Made by a program: the position numbers and the translations under genes
Shown: piece after piece, positions 25,132-34,523 of the stretch
Numbering within the stretch: position 1 is the first letter of the stretch
Layout of the letters: every line of letters begins with the position of its first letter
Assembly: GCA_910579615.1 (NCBI GenBank)
Contig: CAJTUA010000024.1
Location: forward strand, 1 to 60,151
Length of the DNA: 60,151 nucleotides
Reading direction: 5' to 3'
DNA from: an uncultured Lachnospiraceae bacterium
GTDB taxonomy: Bacteria > Bacillota > Clostridia > Lachnospirales > Lachnospiraceae
Notes under the pieces: generated by a model
The model's database searches: none
What the model was told of the DNA's origin: nothing
Seen by the model: only the letters and a program-made list of their open reading frames with translations

Positions 25132-27312
25132 TCACAGCAGTAACCGCCCCACCTGATACACCACCGTCGCCACAAGCCACGCGACAAACAACTGATATAC
25201 AATCGTCACCGCCGTCCACTTCGCGGACTTTAACTCCCGCCGTATCACGGCAATCGTCGCCACACAAGGCGTATAAAGCAGCACGAAAACCATAAGCGCA
25301 TAAGCGTTTAACGCCCCAAAGCCAAGCCCTGCTAAGACCGTGGAAAGTTCTCCCATCCCGGCGGACGAGCTCACATTGCCGATGCCAAACAGCACGGAAA
25401 TGCTTGAAACCACAACCTCCTTTGCCGCAAGTCCCGAAATCAGCGCCAACACAATCTGCCACAGCCCAATGCCCGCCGTCGCAAGCACCGGCGTGAGCGC
25501 CTTTCCAACCATCGCGCCAAAGCTTTCGGTCATGTCGGACACCAGACCTTTTGGTCCAAAATTTAAAATGAACCAGACAATGATGGATGCAATAAAAATC
25601 GTAGTTCCCGCTTTCGTCAGGTAATCCCTGACCTTCTCCCACACATAAATCGCAATCGTGCGCGCGTTCGGTGTTTTGTATTCCGGCAGCTCAATCAGAA
25701 GCGGATTCACAATTTCCCGGCGGTCGCAGGTCTTCTTGCAGGACGCGCACGAAGCCACCTGCCCTGTGGCATCTTTTCCTGCACTTCCTGTCTCCTTTGC
25801 ACTCCCGTCCTTCTTTGCCCCGCCTTCTGCTGCCTCTTTCCCGCGGCTCTCCATCCGGCTCATCACAAACGCCGTCGCAATGCCGACCACCATCCCAAGC
25901 AGGTACATCGAAAACGCCGCAACCATCGCATTCTTCCCAAAAAACATCTCCGAAAACAGCACATAAACCGGAAGCTTTGCGGAACACGACATAAACGGTG
26001 TCACAAAAATCGTCCTCCTGCGGTCAGCGGGATCCTCAAGCGCCCGCGATGCCATCACCGCCGGGACACTGCACCCAAACCCGAGTACCATCGGAATAAA
26101 CGCACGCCCCGACAGGCCAAGCTTTCCCATCAGCCCATCCATCACATAGGCAACGCGCGACATATAGCCGCTGTCCTCAAGGAACGCAAGCGCCAGGAAC
26201 AAAATAAAAATATTCGGCAGAAAAGTTAAAATGCCGCCCACACCTGAAATAATGCCGTCCACAACCAGCGAAGAAAGCACTGTGTTCACCTTCGCCGCCG
26301 CAAGCTGCCCCGCCACCGTACCCGAAATCCATTCCAGGAAATTCTCAAAATACCCTTTCAGCCAGTCCCCGATAAAAAAGGTCAGGAAAAACACCGCCGC
26401 CATAATACATAAAAACATCGGCAGCCCCAGATAACGGTGCGTCAAAAGCCGGTCCACCTTATCGGTAAACGCCGCCTTCGTCTGCTTGTTTACCAGGCAT
26501 TCCTCAATGATTTCCTCGATAAAATCATATTTCTCATTGATGATATCCGCCTCGTAGCTGCGGTCGATGATATCGGACAAATCAAGCCCCACCTGCCCCA
26601 TAATCTCCGCATCCTGCTCCAAAAGCTTAATTGCGTGCCAGCGGTAATTCGGGCTTTCAAACCCCGCAGCCTTCATCCGTTCCGTCAGCTCATCAATCTT
26701 ATCCTCAATCGCATCATTATACACCATCGCGAATTCCTCATGGTGGTTGTGCCTATGGCTGCTCTGCTTCTCCCGTTCCGGGTGCTGGTGCTCCAAAATC
26801 GCCCTGCGCTTTTCTTTGTGGTGCGCCACCGTATGAATCAGAATCTGCAGCCCCGTGCGCTTGCGCGCCGACACCGGGATGCACGGAATCCCAAGCATTT
26901 CCGGCAGGCGGTGCAAATCGATTTCCATGCCGCGCTCCCGCACAATATCCATCATATTCAGCGCCAGCACAACGGGCTTTCCAAGCTCAATGAGCTGCAG
27001 CGTCAGATAAAGATTGCGCTCAAGCGCCGACGCGTCCGCCACATCCACAATCACATCCACATCCGAATTCAAAATAAACTGCCGGGTCAGCTTCTCCTCC
27101 ATCGTGTAGGAGGTCAGGCTGTAAATCCCTGGCAAATCCACCAGTTTAAACTGGTGCTTGTGGTATTTGAGCGCCCCTTCCTTCTTCTCGACCGTGACCC
27201 CCGGCCAGTTTGCAACCTTTAAGCGCGCGCCAGTGTAGGCATTAAACAATGTTGTTTTCCCGCAGTTTGGGTTTCCGACAAACCCCACCTGCAATTCCTT
27301 TTCCTGCTCCAT
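25132..27312 (-). CDS. feoB: Ferrous iron transporter FeoB, 726 aa
   Basis: The N-terminal GTPase has G1 GNPNCGKTTLFNAYTG at residues 11-26, a switch region with NWPGVTVEKKEG, G3 DLPGIYSL and G4 NMMD. Two Gate domains and about ten membrane segments follow in the C-terminal 480 residues. A hydrophilic loop rich in Lys/Gly/Cys (KDATGQVASCASCKKTCDR) lies at about residues 535-560 between membrane segments. It imports Fe(II) across the cytoplasmic membrane under anaerobic conditions. The ATG at 27312 starts right before the GTPase domain and has AAGGAAG upstream. The frame is open further upstream to a GTG at 27450 that overlaps the feoA stop as GTGA (see findings). Confidence 0.95.
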   Translation of the reverse strand: MEQEKELQVGFVGNPNCGKTTLFNAYTGARLKVANWPGVTVEKKEGALKYHKHQFKLVDLPGIYSLTSYTMEEKLTRQFILNSDVDVIVDVADASALERNLYLTLQLIELGKPVVLALNMMDIVRERGMEIDLHRLPEMLGIPCIPVSARKRTGLQILIHTVAHHKEKRRAILEHQHPEREKQSSHRHNHHEEFAMVYNDAIEDKIDELTERMKAAGFESPNYRWHAIKLLEQDAEIMGQVGLDLSDIIDRSYEADIINEKYDFIEEIIEECLVNKQTKAAFTDKVDRLLTHRYLGLPMFLCIMAAVFFLTFFIGDWLKGYFENFLEWISGTVAGQLAAAKVNTVLSSLVVDGIISGVGGILTFLPNIFILFLALAFLEDSGYMSRVAYVMDGLMGKLGLSGRAFIPMVLGFGCSVPAVMASRALEDPADRRRTIFVTPFMSCSAKLPVYVLFSEMFFGKNAMVAAFSMYLLGMVVGIATAFVMSRMESRGKEAAEGGAKKDGSAKETGSAGKDATGQVASCASCKKTCDRREIVNPLLIELPEYKTPNARTIAIYVWEKVRDYLTKAGTTIFIASIIVWFILNFGPKGLVSDMTESFGAMVGKALTPVLATAGIGLWQIVLALISGLAAKEVVVSSISVLFGIGNVSSSAGMGELSTVLAGLGFGALNAYALMVFVLLYTPCVATIAVIRRELKSAKWTAVTIVYQLFVAWLVATVVYQVGRLLL

Positions 27313-27446
27313 GATGTATGCTTCCTTCCAAGATACATTTCCACGATTTTTTTGTTCCCGCACATCCAAATACCCTGCCATACCAAAAAGGCAAATAGGG
27401 CAAACGGGAAGTTTTGCAATGTATTCCTGCCCTGCGCCCTCCCCTC

Positions 27447-27674
27447 TCACCGGATATAAATATGCTCCGCGATTTTCCTTCCGACCGCAAGCCTTGTGCC
27501 GCGCACATGAAAAATCACCGACCCGCTGCGTTTATTGTTCAATACCCTCACATGTGTCCCCTGCGTCAGCCCGAGTGCGGTCAGACGCATCTGTGTCGCA
27601 CGGGGCAGTTCCATCCCGACCACCTCATACTCGCCTCCGATGGCAGCCACGCATAAATTTTGTTTCCCATCCAT
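27447..27674 (-). CDS. feoA: FeoA, SH3-like ferrous iron transport accessory protein, 75 aa
   Basis: A compact SH3-like protein. It has ELPRATQMRLTALGLTQGTHVRVL followed by SGSVIFHVRGTRLAVGRKIAEHIYI, the standard FeoA fold with the conserved 'G.R.AL...IA..I' end. It assists FeoB, probably by binding its cytoplasmic part. The ATG at 27674 is preferred because GAGGTG lies 6 bases upstream; a GTG three codons earlier is in frame. It starts 10 bp after queH and lies immediately before feoB. Confidence 0.93.
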   Translation of the reverse strand: MDGKQNLCVAAIGGEYEVVGMELPRATQMRLTALGLTQGTHVRVLNNKRSGSVIFHVRGTRLAVGRKIAEHIYIR

Positions 27675-27684
27675 CGTCTCCACC

Positions 27685-28395
27685 TCACAAATGCCAAGTT
27701 TCCCCTGTAACCTCTGTGCTTACCACCCTATCCGCTCCCTTATGCTCCCCCGCCTTATCCCGCTCCCTCTCTGCCTTTGAATATACGCACCCGCAATAAT
27801 CCTGCCGGTAAAGCTGATACTCCTGCGAAAGTTCAACCGAACGCTTATAGCCATTCTTCTTCTTAAAATCCGAATACAAATACGCCACCTTGCAGGTATC
27901 CGAAAGCTCCCTGCCAATCGCATTGAGCTTTTCCGCATTTTTTAGCGGACTGATGGAGAGCGTTGTCGTAAAATAATCAAACCCGCCTTCCGCTGCTGCC
28001 ACCGCCGCTTCAAGAAGGCGCAGCCGGTAGCAGGCAAAGCAGCGCTCCCCGCCCTCGGGTACCTCCTCAAGCCCTTTTGCCATCGCAAAAAACCGCTCCG
28101 GGTCGTATTTCCCCAAAAGTAATTTTACATCCCGCGCAAGCGGCATCTGCTGAATCAGCCGCTCGATTTCCGCCGTCCGCCTCTCGTACTCCTCCCGCGG
28201 AAAAATATTCGGGTTGTAATAAAACACCGTGATATCAAAATACTGTGACAGATATTCCAACACATAACTAGAACACGGTGCACAGCAGGCATGCAAAAGC
28301 AGGGATGGGGTTTTCCCATCCCTCATAAGCCCTTCCAATGTCTTATCCAACACACGCTGGTAGTTCACTTTGCTCTTTCCCACGTTCGTTTCCAT
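27685..28395 (-). CDS. queH: Epoxyqueuosine reductase QueH, 236 aa
   Basis: QueH carries out the last step of queuosine synthesis, reducing epoxyqueuosine in tRNA, and uses an iron-sulfur cluster instead of the cobalamin of QueG. The cysteine pairs are visible: LLLHACCAPCSSYVLEYL (about 34-45), GERCFACYRLRL and DYCGCVYSK. FYYNPNIFPREEYERR and TTLSISPLKN are family blocks. The start METNVGKSKVNY is supported by GGAGGTG 5-6 bases upstream. It is directly followed by feoA and feoB, so its iron need and the iron supply genes are in one transcription unit. No other queuosine genes are in the window. Confidence 0.92.
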   Translation of the reverse strand: METNVGKSKVNYQRVLDKTLEGLMRDGKTPSLLLHACCAPCSSYVLEYLSQYFDITVFYYNPNIFPREEYERRTAEIERLIQQMPLARDVKLLLGKYDPERFFAMAKGLEEVPEGGERCFACYRLRLLEAAVAAAEGGFDYFTTTLSISPLKNAEKLNAIGRELSDTCKVAYLYSDFKKKNGYKRSVELSQEYQLYRQDYCGCVYSKAERERDKAGEHKGADRVVSTEVTGETWHL

Positions 28396-28527
28396 ATCCA
28401 CACCTCCGGGGCTTTTTTGCTCCCGCACCCGATTTCATGCTCCTGCCAAACGAAAACCATACCCACCGCAGGATTTATCCGCGCCAAAAGCGTCCGCCGA
28501 ACAGCCGCCCGGTCAATTTCCGCCCTC

Positions 28528-30243
28528 TTACCTCAGCCCACGGTAGCGGTTCACGCACGCGTAAATCTCCTGCTTGCGCACGGCGGCAAGCGTCGCCGGC
28601 AGATAGCTGCCCTTGCAAAGGCTTGCAAGCCCCTCGCGCCTTATCTGCTTATCAAGCTCCTCTACCAACGCCTCAATGTCCTGCGGGCGGCTTTCCAGCT
28701 TATCCGCAAGTGCCTTCAAACAATACGATAGCGTTGTTGTCTGCTCCGAATCCAGGAGCTGTTCCACAAAGCTTAAATCCACCGTATCCTTCCCGAACGA
28801 AAAACTGTCCCTGCCAAACTGTTTTACCTTAACCTCATCATATTTCTTCTCGAGCCGCCCAATCTTTACTACACGTTTTTTCGCCGCGTCGCCAAAAATC
28901 GCCCCAATCGGCGTTTTGCCCGCGGAAAGCTTCTCAAGCGGCGGCTCGCCCTCCATGCACTCCCTCACGCGAGCCGTAATGTCAAGCGTTTTGTAATTGT
29001 CCATCTGGATGACGCGGTCGGAAATATGGAAGTATGCGCCGGAGCTGCCCGCGACCAGAATCACGGAAACCCCGTATTTCTCATACATCTGCCTCGCCTG
29101 CAGCAAAAACGGCGTAATCGGCTCCTTCTCCGGGGAAACGACCTGCTGCATCAGCTCGTCGCGCACCATAAAATTCGTCGCACAGGTATCCTCGTCAATC
29201 AAAAGCAGCTTCGCCCCTGCGCGGATTGCCTCCACCACATTTGCCGCCTGCGAGGTGGAGCCGGAAGCATCCTCCGTCGAGAAATCCACGGTGTCCTTGC
29301 CGTTTGGCAAATCGCTGATGAACGGGGAAATATTGACATGCGTCACCGCCCTGCCGTCCTCCGCCCGCACCTTGACCGCATCGTCCTGCGTAATCACAAG
29401 CTCCCTGCCGTCCTTTGCAATATGGTTGTAAACGCCCTGCTCAAGCGCCTTTAAAAGCGTGGATTTCCCGTGGTAGCCCCCTCCGACAATCAGCGTAATG
29501 CCCGCCGGGATACCCATTCCCTTCACCGCCCCGCGGTGCGGCAGCACAAGCTCCACCTCAAACTCCTTCGGGGAGGTAAACGCCACGGCGTTTTTCATCG
29601 GCTTTTGCGAGACACCGCTCTCTCTTGGCAGGATTGCCCCGTTTGCCACAAACGCAACCAACCCCTTCTCGGTCAGTGCCTCGCGCACTGCCTGCTCGTC
29701 CTCCGCAAGCTCTAGCACCGCCTTTACCTCCTCCGCCCGCAGATTCTTGTAAAAAAGCGAGCGCTTTACTGCCTGCGGAATGTAATCAAACAAAATCTTG
29801 TGCAGTTCCCCTGCGTTGATGGTACGCCCGTTCGCCGGGAACCCGACCTCAAAGCGCACCAAAACATCACCGTTCTGGATTTCGCACGCCGTGCGCGCCA
29901 AAATCTCCTGCCCCGGGCGGCTTACGCCAATCAGCCCGCTCTTTCCGGAGCCCTTCGCCTGGAACGTGTAATCCGCAAGTGTCCTTCCAAATGTGCGCAG
30001 AAGATAATCCGAGAGCGCCACGCGCTTATGTTCATTTTCATACATTTCCGCGGCAAACCCTGCCTGTGCCTTGCCCACGCGCACGCTTAAGCGCGACGGC
30101 GCAGCAAACGGGTCGCCCTGCACATGGTCAATCCCAAGCACATAGCCAACGAACTGGTAGCTCCCGCGCAAATCCTTGTACGCCGGGTAGCCCCTATGGT
30201 CAATACTCCTTAGCATCTGTTCCAAATCTGTCTGTGATTTCAT
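28528..30243 (-). CDS. ABC-class ATPase (COG3044 type), 571 aa
   Basis: A soluble P-loop ATPase, not a transporter subunit. An N-terminal substrate-like domain (1-225; LDYxxYPAYKDLRGSYQF-like start) is followed by a P-loop GGGYHGKSTLLKALEQGVYN near residue 255. Further on are a signature-like SGSTSQAANVVEA and Walker B LLLIDEDTCATNFM. Families of this build are widespread in Clostridia and related in structure to the trypanosomal RNA-associated MRB1590 protein; the bacterial role is not established. The start has GGGAGGG upstream. It lies 38 bp after hisC and about 130 bp before queH, probably co-transcribed with either. Confidence 0.8.
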   Translation of the reverse strand: MKSQTDLEQMLRSIDHRGYPAYKDLRGSYQFVGYVLGIDHVQGDPFAAPSRLSVRVGKAQAGFAAEMYENEHKRVALSDYLLRTFGRTLADYTFQAKGSGKSGLIGVSRPGQEILARTACEIQNGDVLVRFEVGFPANGRTINAGELHKILFDYIPQAVKRSLFYKNLRAEEVKAVLELAEDEQAVREALTEKGLVAFVANGAILPRESGVSQKPMKNAVAFTSPKEFEVELVLPHRGAVKGMGIPAGITLIVGGGYHGKSTLLKALEQGVYNHIAKDGRELVITQDDAVKVRAEDGRAVTHVNISPFISDLPNGKDTVDFSTEDASGSTSQAANVVEAIRAGAKLLLIDEDTCATNFMVRDELMQQVVSPEKEPITPFLLQARQMYEKYGVSVILVAGSSGAYFHISDRVIQMDNYKTLDITARVRECMEGEPPLEKLSAGKTPIGAIFGDAAKKRVVKIGRLEKKYDEVKVKQFGRDSFSFGKDTVDLSFVEQLLDSEQTTTLSYCLKALADKLESRPQDIEALVEELDKQIRREGLASLCKGSYLPATLAAVRKQEIYACVNRYRGLR

Positions 30244-30281
30244 AGCACCCTCCCGTTATTTCCATTTCTTACCATAAATTC

Positions 30282-31343
30282 TTACCGCAAAATCTCCGAA
30301 AGCGCATAAAACAGCCGCTCCATCTGCTCCCGCGTGCCAACCGTGATGCGCAGATAATTCTCAATCCGCGGCTTATCAAAATACCTCACAAAAATCCCGC
30401 GCTCCCTAAGCGCTGTAAAAATTTTCTTTGCAGGCACGCTCCCATGCGCCGCAAACAAAAAATTCGCAGAGCTCTCAAGGCAGGAAAAGCCCATTCTCCC
30501 AAGCACTTCCCGCGCCCATTCGCGCGTCTTTATAATTTTTTCGCAGCACTCCTTAAAATATGCCTCATCCTCCACCGCAGCCGTGCCGAGCACAAGGGAT
30601 GGATAATTCATCGTGTACGAATTAATCGAATATTTCACATCGTTCATCGCCTGAATCAGCCCCGGATGCCCCATCGCGTACCCGATGCGCATACCCGCCA
30701 TCGACCGCGACTTCGAGAATGTCTGCACCACCAGAAGATTCTCATATTTTTCAAGCAGCGGCAGCGCGGATTGCGCGCCAAAATCCACATACGCCTCATC
30801 GACTACCACCACGGACTCTGTATTGTGCCTTACAATATCCTCAATGAATTCAAGCCCCTCCGCAATCGAGGTCGGCGCATTTGGGTTGGCAATCACAATG
30901 CCTCCGTTTTCGCGGTAATAATCCTCCCTGCGGATGCGGAAATTCTCATCGAGTGCCGGGCGCTCATAAGGGATGGCGTAAACCTGTGCCCACACATCGT
31001 AAAAAGAATATGTAATATCCGGGAAAAGTATGGGTTTGTCCGAGTTAAAAAAGGTCAGAAACGCCACCGAAAGCACATCATCCGAACCGACCCCGACAAA
31101 AACCTGGTTCTTTTCAAGCCCATAGTAATCCGAAAGCGCCCCCACAAGCACCTCCGCCTTAAAATCTGGATAAAGGCGGCATTTCCCCGCCTGGTTCCCA
31201 AGCAGTGCAAATGCCTGTGCCACCTTTGGCGACGGCGGATACGGATTCTCATTTGTATTTAACTTTACCATGTCCGCAAACACCGGCTGTTCCCCCGGCG
31301 TGTACGGTTCCACTTTCCTAAAATTCTTTTCCCATGCCTTCAA
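30282..31343 (-). CDS. hisC: Histidinol-phosphate aminotransferase, 353 aa
   Basis: PLP enzyme of fold type I that converts imidazole-acetol phosphate and glutamate to histidinol phosphate. Visible motifs are MVKLNTNENPYPPSP, VFVGVGSDDVLS, IANPNAPTS, VVVDEAYVDF and the PLP-Lys motif VVQTFSKSRSMAGMRIGYA (Lys near 210). The most likely start is TTG at 31343 (LKAWEKNFRK), 7 bases after GGGAGG; a TTG two codons earlier is too close. No other histidine genes are in the window, so it may also serve another aromatic aminotransferase function. It is followed closely by the ABC-class ATPase. Confidence 0.88.
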   Translation of the reverse strand: MKAWEKNFRKVEPYTPGEQPVFADMVKLNTNENPYPPSPKVAQAFALLGNQAGKCRLYPDFKAEVLVGALSDYYGLEKNQVFVGVGSDDVLSVAFLTFFNSDKPILFPDITYSFYDVWAQVYAIPYERPALDENFRIRREDYYRENGGIVIANPNAPTSIAEGLEFIEDIVRHNTESVVVVDEAYVDFGAQSALPLLEKYENLLVVQTFSKSRSMAGMRIGYAMGHPGLIQAMNDVKYSINSYTMNYPSLVLGTAAVEDEAYFKECCEKIIKTREWAREVLGRMGFSCLESSANFLFAAHGSVPAKKIFTALRERGIFVRYFDKPRIENYLRITVGTREQMERLFYALSEILR

Positions 31344-31423
31344 ATGCAATCCTCCCGTTTTATGTATTTCCTGATTTTTAAGCAGCCTTTGCCCGCGGTT
31401 TTATCCCGCAAACCCTGCCCCTC

Positions 31424-32047
31424 TTACTTCCTTCGCATCTGTATGTACTGCACCAGCAGTTCCACGCACGCGTCCACATCCAGCCGGCTCGTGTCAAGGC
31501 ACAAATCGTAATTGTCCGCCGAATGCCAGCATCTCCCGCCCGTATAATACGAATAATATTCCTCCCGCAGACGGTCGGTCTTCTCCATCTGTTTCCTCGC
31601 CTCCTCCTCCGAGAGCGGGGAAAGCTCCAGCACCGCCTTTAAGCGCGCCTCAAACGGCGCATGGACATAGACCCTGACCACGTCCGGACAATCGCGCAAA
31701 ATGTAATCCGCGCAGCGCCCGATAATCACACAGGACTCTTTTTCGGCAAGCCCGCGGATAATCTTCGCCTGGAAATAAAACAGGTTATCGTCCGAAGTAA
31801 ATTCGTCGCTGTCCGGCGATATCCAGCTCTCCTTATATTTTTTCCGGGCAATCAGGTTAAAAAAACTCTGCTTAAGCTTCTCGTCCGCCTTAAAAAACAA
31901 TTCCTCGTCAATGCCGCTCTCATTGGAGGCAAGACGCAGAATTTCCCTGTCATAATACCGTATTTTCAGCTGTTCCGCCAGTTTGCGCCCAATGACACGC
32001 CCGCTGCTGCCGTATTGCCTTGCAATTGTAATAACTGTCCCTTCCAT
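31424..32047 (-). CDS. Cytidylate kinase-like protein, 207 aa
   Basis: P-loop kinase-like protein. The N-terminal VITIARQYGSSGRVIGRKLAE replaces the usual Walker A and is typical of the cytidylate-kinase-like family (Cytidylate_kin2). It continues with YYDREILRLA and CVIIGRCADYILRD. The genuine CMK gene normally has GPxGxGKS, so this is a paralogue of unknown substrate. The start MEGTVITIARQ has GGAGGTG 5-6 bases upstream; a longer in-frame extension upstream is not supported. Promoter at 32145-32173. It is followed after 80 bp by hisC. Confidence 0.85.
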   Translation of the reverse strand: MEGTVITIARQYGSSGRVIGRKLAEQLKIRYYDREILRLASNESGIDEELFFKADEKLKQSFFNLIARKKYKESWISPDSDEFTSDDNLFYFQAKIIRGLAEKESCVIIGRCADYILRDCPDVVRVYVHAPFEARLKAVLELSPLSEEEARKQMEKTDRLREEYYSYYTGGRCWHSADNYDLCLDTSRLDVDACVELLVQYIQMRRK

Positions 32048-32144
32048 CGTCACACCTCCGAAAAATCCTGCAAAAAGCAGCCGCCAAAAACGGCTTTGCA
32101 GCAAAAACCTGTTTGCGCCTCCGAGCCATTTCATATTCATGGCT

Positions 32145-32173
32145 ATCATAGCAGAAATCCGCAGGCTTGTCAA
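32145..32173 (-). promoter_or_regulatory. Promoter of the cytidylate kinase-like gene
   Basis: On the minus strand TTGACA (32173-32168), a 17-bp spacer and TATGAT (32150-32145). It begins only 18 bp after the chemoreceptor terminator. Confidence 0.85.
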
Positions 32174-32190
32174 ATGCCCTGCCGCCCGCA

Positions 32191-32233
32191 CAAAAACACC
32201 CCCGGCAAACCCATTTCACCAGTCTGCCAGGGG
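32191..32233 (-). terminator. Chemoreceptor gene terminator
   Basis: On the minus strand CCCCTGGCA (32233-32225) pairs with TGCCGGGGG (32207-32199), one G-T pair included. TGTTTTTG follows. It starts 20 nt after the chemoreceptor stop codon. Confidence 0.8.
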
Positions 32234-32253
32234 CAAATGCCATATACCGATTC

Positions 32254-33948
32254 CTACTGCAAAACGAAACGTTTTACCAGCTCATCCAAAATAATTGCCT
32301 GTGCGGATAACTCCTCGCTTGTCGCGGACGATTCCTGGGCGGTTGCCGCGTTGACCTGCACAACCTCCGAAATCTGGTCTACGCCCACCTCCGCCTGATG
32401 CATCGTTTCGGTCTGGTCTTCCACCATAACCTTAAGCTCCTTGGAAAACTCCGCAATCTGCTTGATGCCGTTCACAACAGCTTCAATGGCGCGCTCGGCG
32501 CGTTCCGCGGAATTATTGCCCTCGGCAACCTCCTTGACCGAAGCCTCAATTAACTCCCTTGTATCGACCGCCGCCTTCGCACACTGGTTCGCCAGTTCCC
32601 GGATCTGGGCTGCCACAACGGCAAAGCCCTTGCCGGACTCCCCGGCGCGTGCCGCCTCAATCGATGCGTTCAGCGACAACAGATTGGTCTGTGATGCAAT
32701 GGACTCAATCTTGGTGATAATATCCCCAATCCTTGCGGAAGACTCGTTGATGCGCTCCATCGCCGCCATCATATTGTTCATTTCCTCACGGCTGTTGTCC
32801 GCTTCATCCGCGTACTGCTTTGCCCTTCTGTATGATTCATCCGCGCTCTTTGCGCTTCGTTCCATCGTCTCCGTAATATTTGTAATCGTTGCCTGCAGCT
32901 CCTCCACCGCGCCGGCCTGCTCTGTCGCACCTTCCGCAAGGCTCTGCGATGCGTTCGCCAAATCCCCCGACCCGGACGATACATGGCCGGAAGCCTCCCC
33001 GATGGCAAGCAGCGTCTCCTTCATCTGGTTCCTTAAACCGCGCATGGCCTGATACAATTTTACAAAATCCCCGGTATAGTATTTGGTCGCTTTTGACCTG
33101 ACCGCATAATTTCCGGATGCCATCTCGCCAAGCACTTCCCCGGTATCCTGGATAATCACGTTGAGATGTTCTGCCATCTCCTTCGCGTCCTCCCCTATCT
33201 CCTCTACTTCCTGCACGGTCTCAACCACCGGGAACGGCGTGGTAAAATCACCTTCCGCAAAGGTCTTAAGCCGCGCGCCAAGTCCCTTCAACGGTCTTGC
33301 AATGCTGCCGGAGATACGCTTTCCGATGCGGACGGACAAATACATTGCAAATGCAATATCGGCGGCAATCGCAACCCCTAGGATACCGCACACAATCGCA
33401 AGCGTCCTCGAAAGCTTATTTCCCTGCTCCACCTTTACATCCAGAAGTTCTTCCAGTTTATCATAAATACTGCTGTAGACGGTTGCCAAATCTGTCAGCG
33501 CCAATTCCTGCGCCTGTCTGCAAAGTTCCCTGTCCGTGGTGGCGCCAAGCTCCATAATTTTTGCATCCAGCACCCAGTATGTTGAAAGCTCCGACTTGAT
33601 TTCATCGTAGGTTTTCCTGCCGTCCTCCGACACAACCGACTTCTCCACCTGCGCAAAATCCTTTTCAAAGGCAGCTTTGTTTTGCTCATGCATCTTCACC
33701 ACAGCGTCAATCGCTTCCTGGTCATCATAGCCGATTGCTGCGCGCAGTGAGGAACGGATATCCGCAAAATCAAACATTGCCCGCCCGATATCCCCCTGTG
33801 CGAAACCAAAATTATCCAGTGCATAGGAATATCTCATTGAAAGGACAAGCATTGCTACCAGACCCATGACCGCAGCCCCTGCCGCAATCGCCCCCACCTT
33901 AAAAAAGGATTTCGTGAGCTTTTTTTCAATGTTTTCTTTCTGATTCAT
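32254..33948 (-). CDS. Methyl-accepting chemotaxis protein, 564 aa
   Basis: Cytoplasmic N-terminus, membrane segment at about 15-38, a four-helix periplasmic-type sensor (about 40-180; helices with YDDQEAIDAV), a second membrane segment at about 181-203, then HAMP. The signalling domain contains the conserved hairpin tip near 443 (GFAVVAAQIRELANQCAKAA), with an Arg/Glu-rich methylation region on either side. It signals to CheA/CheW. The start at 33948 has AGAGGAG upstream; a 44-codon in-frame extension upstream falls in the leader and lacks support. It is transcribed alone from 34115-34143 and ends at 32191. The ligand is unknown. Confidence 0.93.
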   Translation of the reverse strand: MNQKENIEKKLTKSFFKVGAIAAGAAVMGLVAMLVLSMRYSYALDNFGFAQGDIGRAMFDFADIRSSLRAAIGYDDQEAIDAVVKMHEQNKAAFEKDFAQVEKSVVSEDGRKTYDEIKSELSTYWVLDAKIMELGATTDRELCRQAQELALTDLATVYSSIYDKLEELLDVKVEQGNKLSRTLAIVCGILGVAIAADIAFAMYLSVRIGKRISGSIARPLKGLGARLKTFAEGDFTTPFPVVETVQEVEEIGEDAKEMAEHLNVIIQDTGEVLGEMASGNYAVRSKATKYYTGDFVKLYQAMRGLRNQMKETLLAIGEASGHVSSGSGDLANASQSLAEGATEQAGAVEELQATITNITETMERSAKSADESYRRAKQYADEADNSREEMNNMMAAMERINESSARIGDIITKIESIASQTNLLSLNASIEAARAGESGKGFAVVAAQIRELANQCAKAAVDTRELIEASVKEVAEGNNSAERAERAIEAVVNGIKQIAEFSKELKVMVEDQTETMHQAEVGVDQISEVVQVNAATAQESSATSEELSAQAIILDELVKRFVLQ

Positions 33949-34114
33949 AGTAAAAATTCTCCTCTCCGCTAAGTCCAAAACAGGTTCTCTGCCTGAAGCG
34001 GGGGTCTGAAAACTTTTTCCGGAATCTGTAAAATCAAAATCTAGCAGGAGTAATTTTTCATAATCTCGTATAAACAGCACCTGAACATTGGTTCATTCAT
34101 AATATCCATTGTCC

Positions 34115-34143
34115 ATTATAATCTTGCTTACTAAAATAGTCAA
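34115..34143 (-). promoter_or_regulatory. Promoter of the chemoreceptor gene
   Basis: On the minus strand TTGACT (34143-34138), a 17-bp spacer and a perfect TATAAT (34120-34115). The leader is about 160 nt; no known riboswitch fold was recognised in it. Confidence 0.85.
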
Positions 34144-34245
34144 TCCTGGAATTACAATTTTTTGGCTAATACGCAATCATAGGGCTGGATTGTGCCCCTT
34201 TCCCGAGTTTTTCCTGTGTTCCATCCGCCATGCGCACGGTTTCCA

Positions 34246-34506
34246 TCAGTGCAGCTCCCCGCCGCATTTATCACAGTAATCCAGCCCCTCAAGTGTAATC
34301 CCCCCGCAGTCCGGGCAGATAATCCTCTCCGGCAAAATCTCCCGCTCAAGCACGGGGTATTCCCCGTTTTCATCCTTCCCGTCCTCCGTAAGCTGTTGTT
34401 CCCGCGGCACAACGAGGGGTTCCTTAAAGCGGCGCACAGGTTCCAGTTCCCCCGGCAAGACCTGCTTGCGCGGAAGTTTTTTCATGATTTTATTGATTAG
34501 TGGCAT
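34246..34506 (-). CDS. Small zinc-ribbon protein, 86 aa
   Basis: A lysine-rich start (MPLINKIMKKLPRKQ) and an acidic middle precede a C-terminal zinc ribbon, ICPDCGGITLEGLDYCDKCGGE, with two CxxC pairs (about residues 64-84). The ATG lies 17 bp after the aminotransferase stop codon, so it is probably co-transcribed and perhaps translationally coupled. Function is unknown. Many Clostridial genomes carry such ribbon-tailed small proteins. Confidence 0.7.
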   Translation of the reverse strand: MPLINKIMKKLPRKQVLPGELEPVRRFKEPLVVPREQQLTEDGKDENGEYPVLEREILPERIICPDCGGITLEGLDYCDKCGGELH

Positions 34507-34523
34507 ATTCGGCTCCGGAAAAT

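Noticed and set aside
32048..32191. Longer start of the cytidylate kinase-like gene
   Set aside because: The extension falls over the promoter and lacks an RBS; the internal ATG has GGAGGTG.
33949..34114. Possible riboswitch in the chemoreceptor leader
   Set aside because: No conserved c-di-GMP, preQ1 or other riboswitch core was recognised; the region is only a 160-nt leader.
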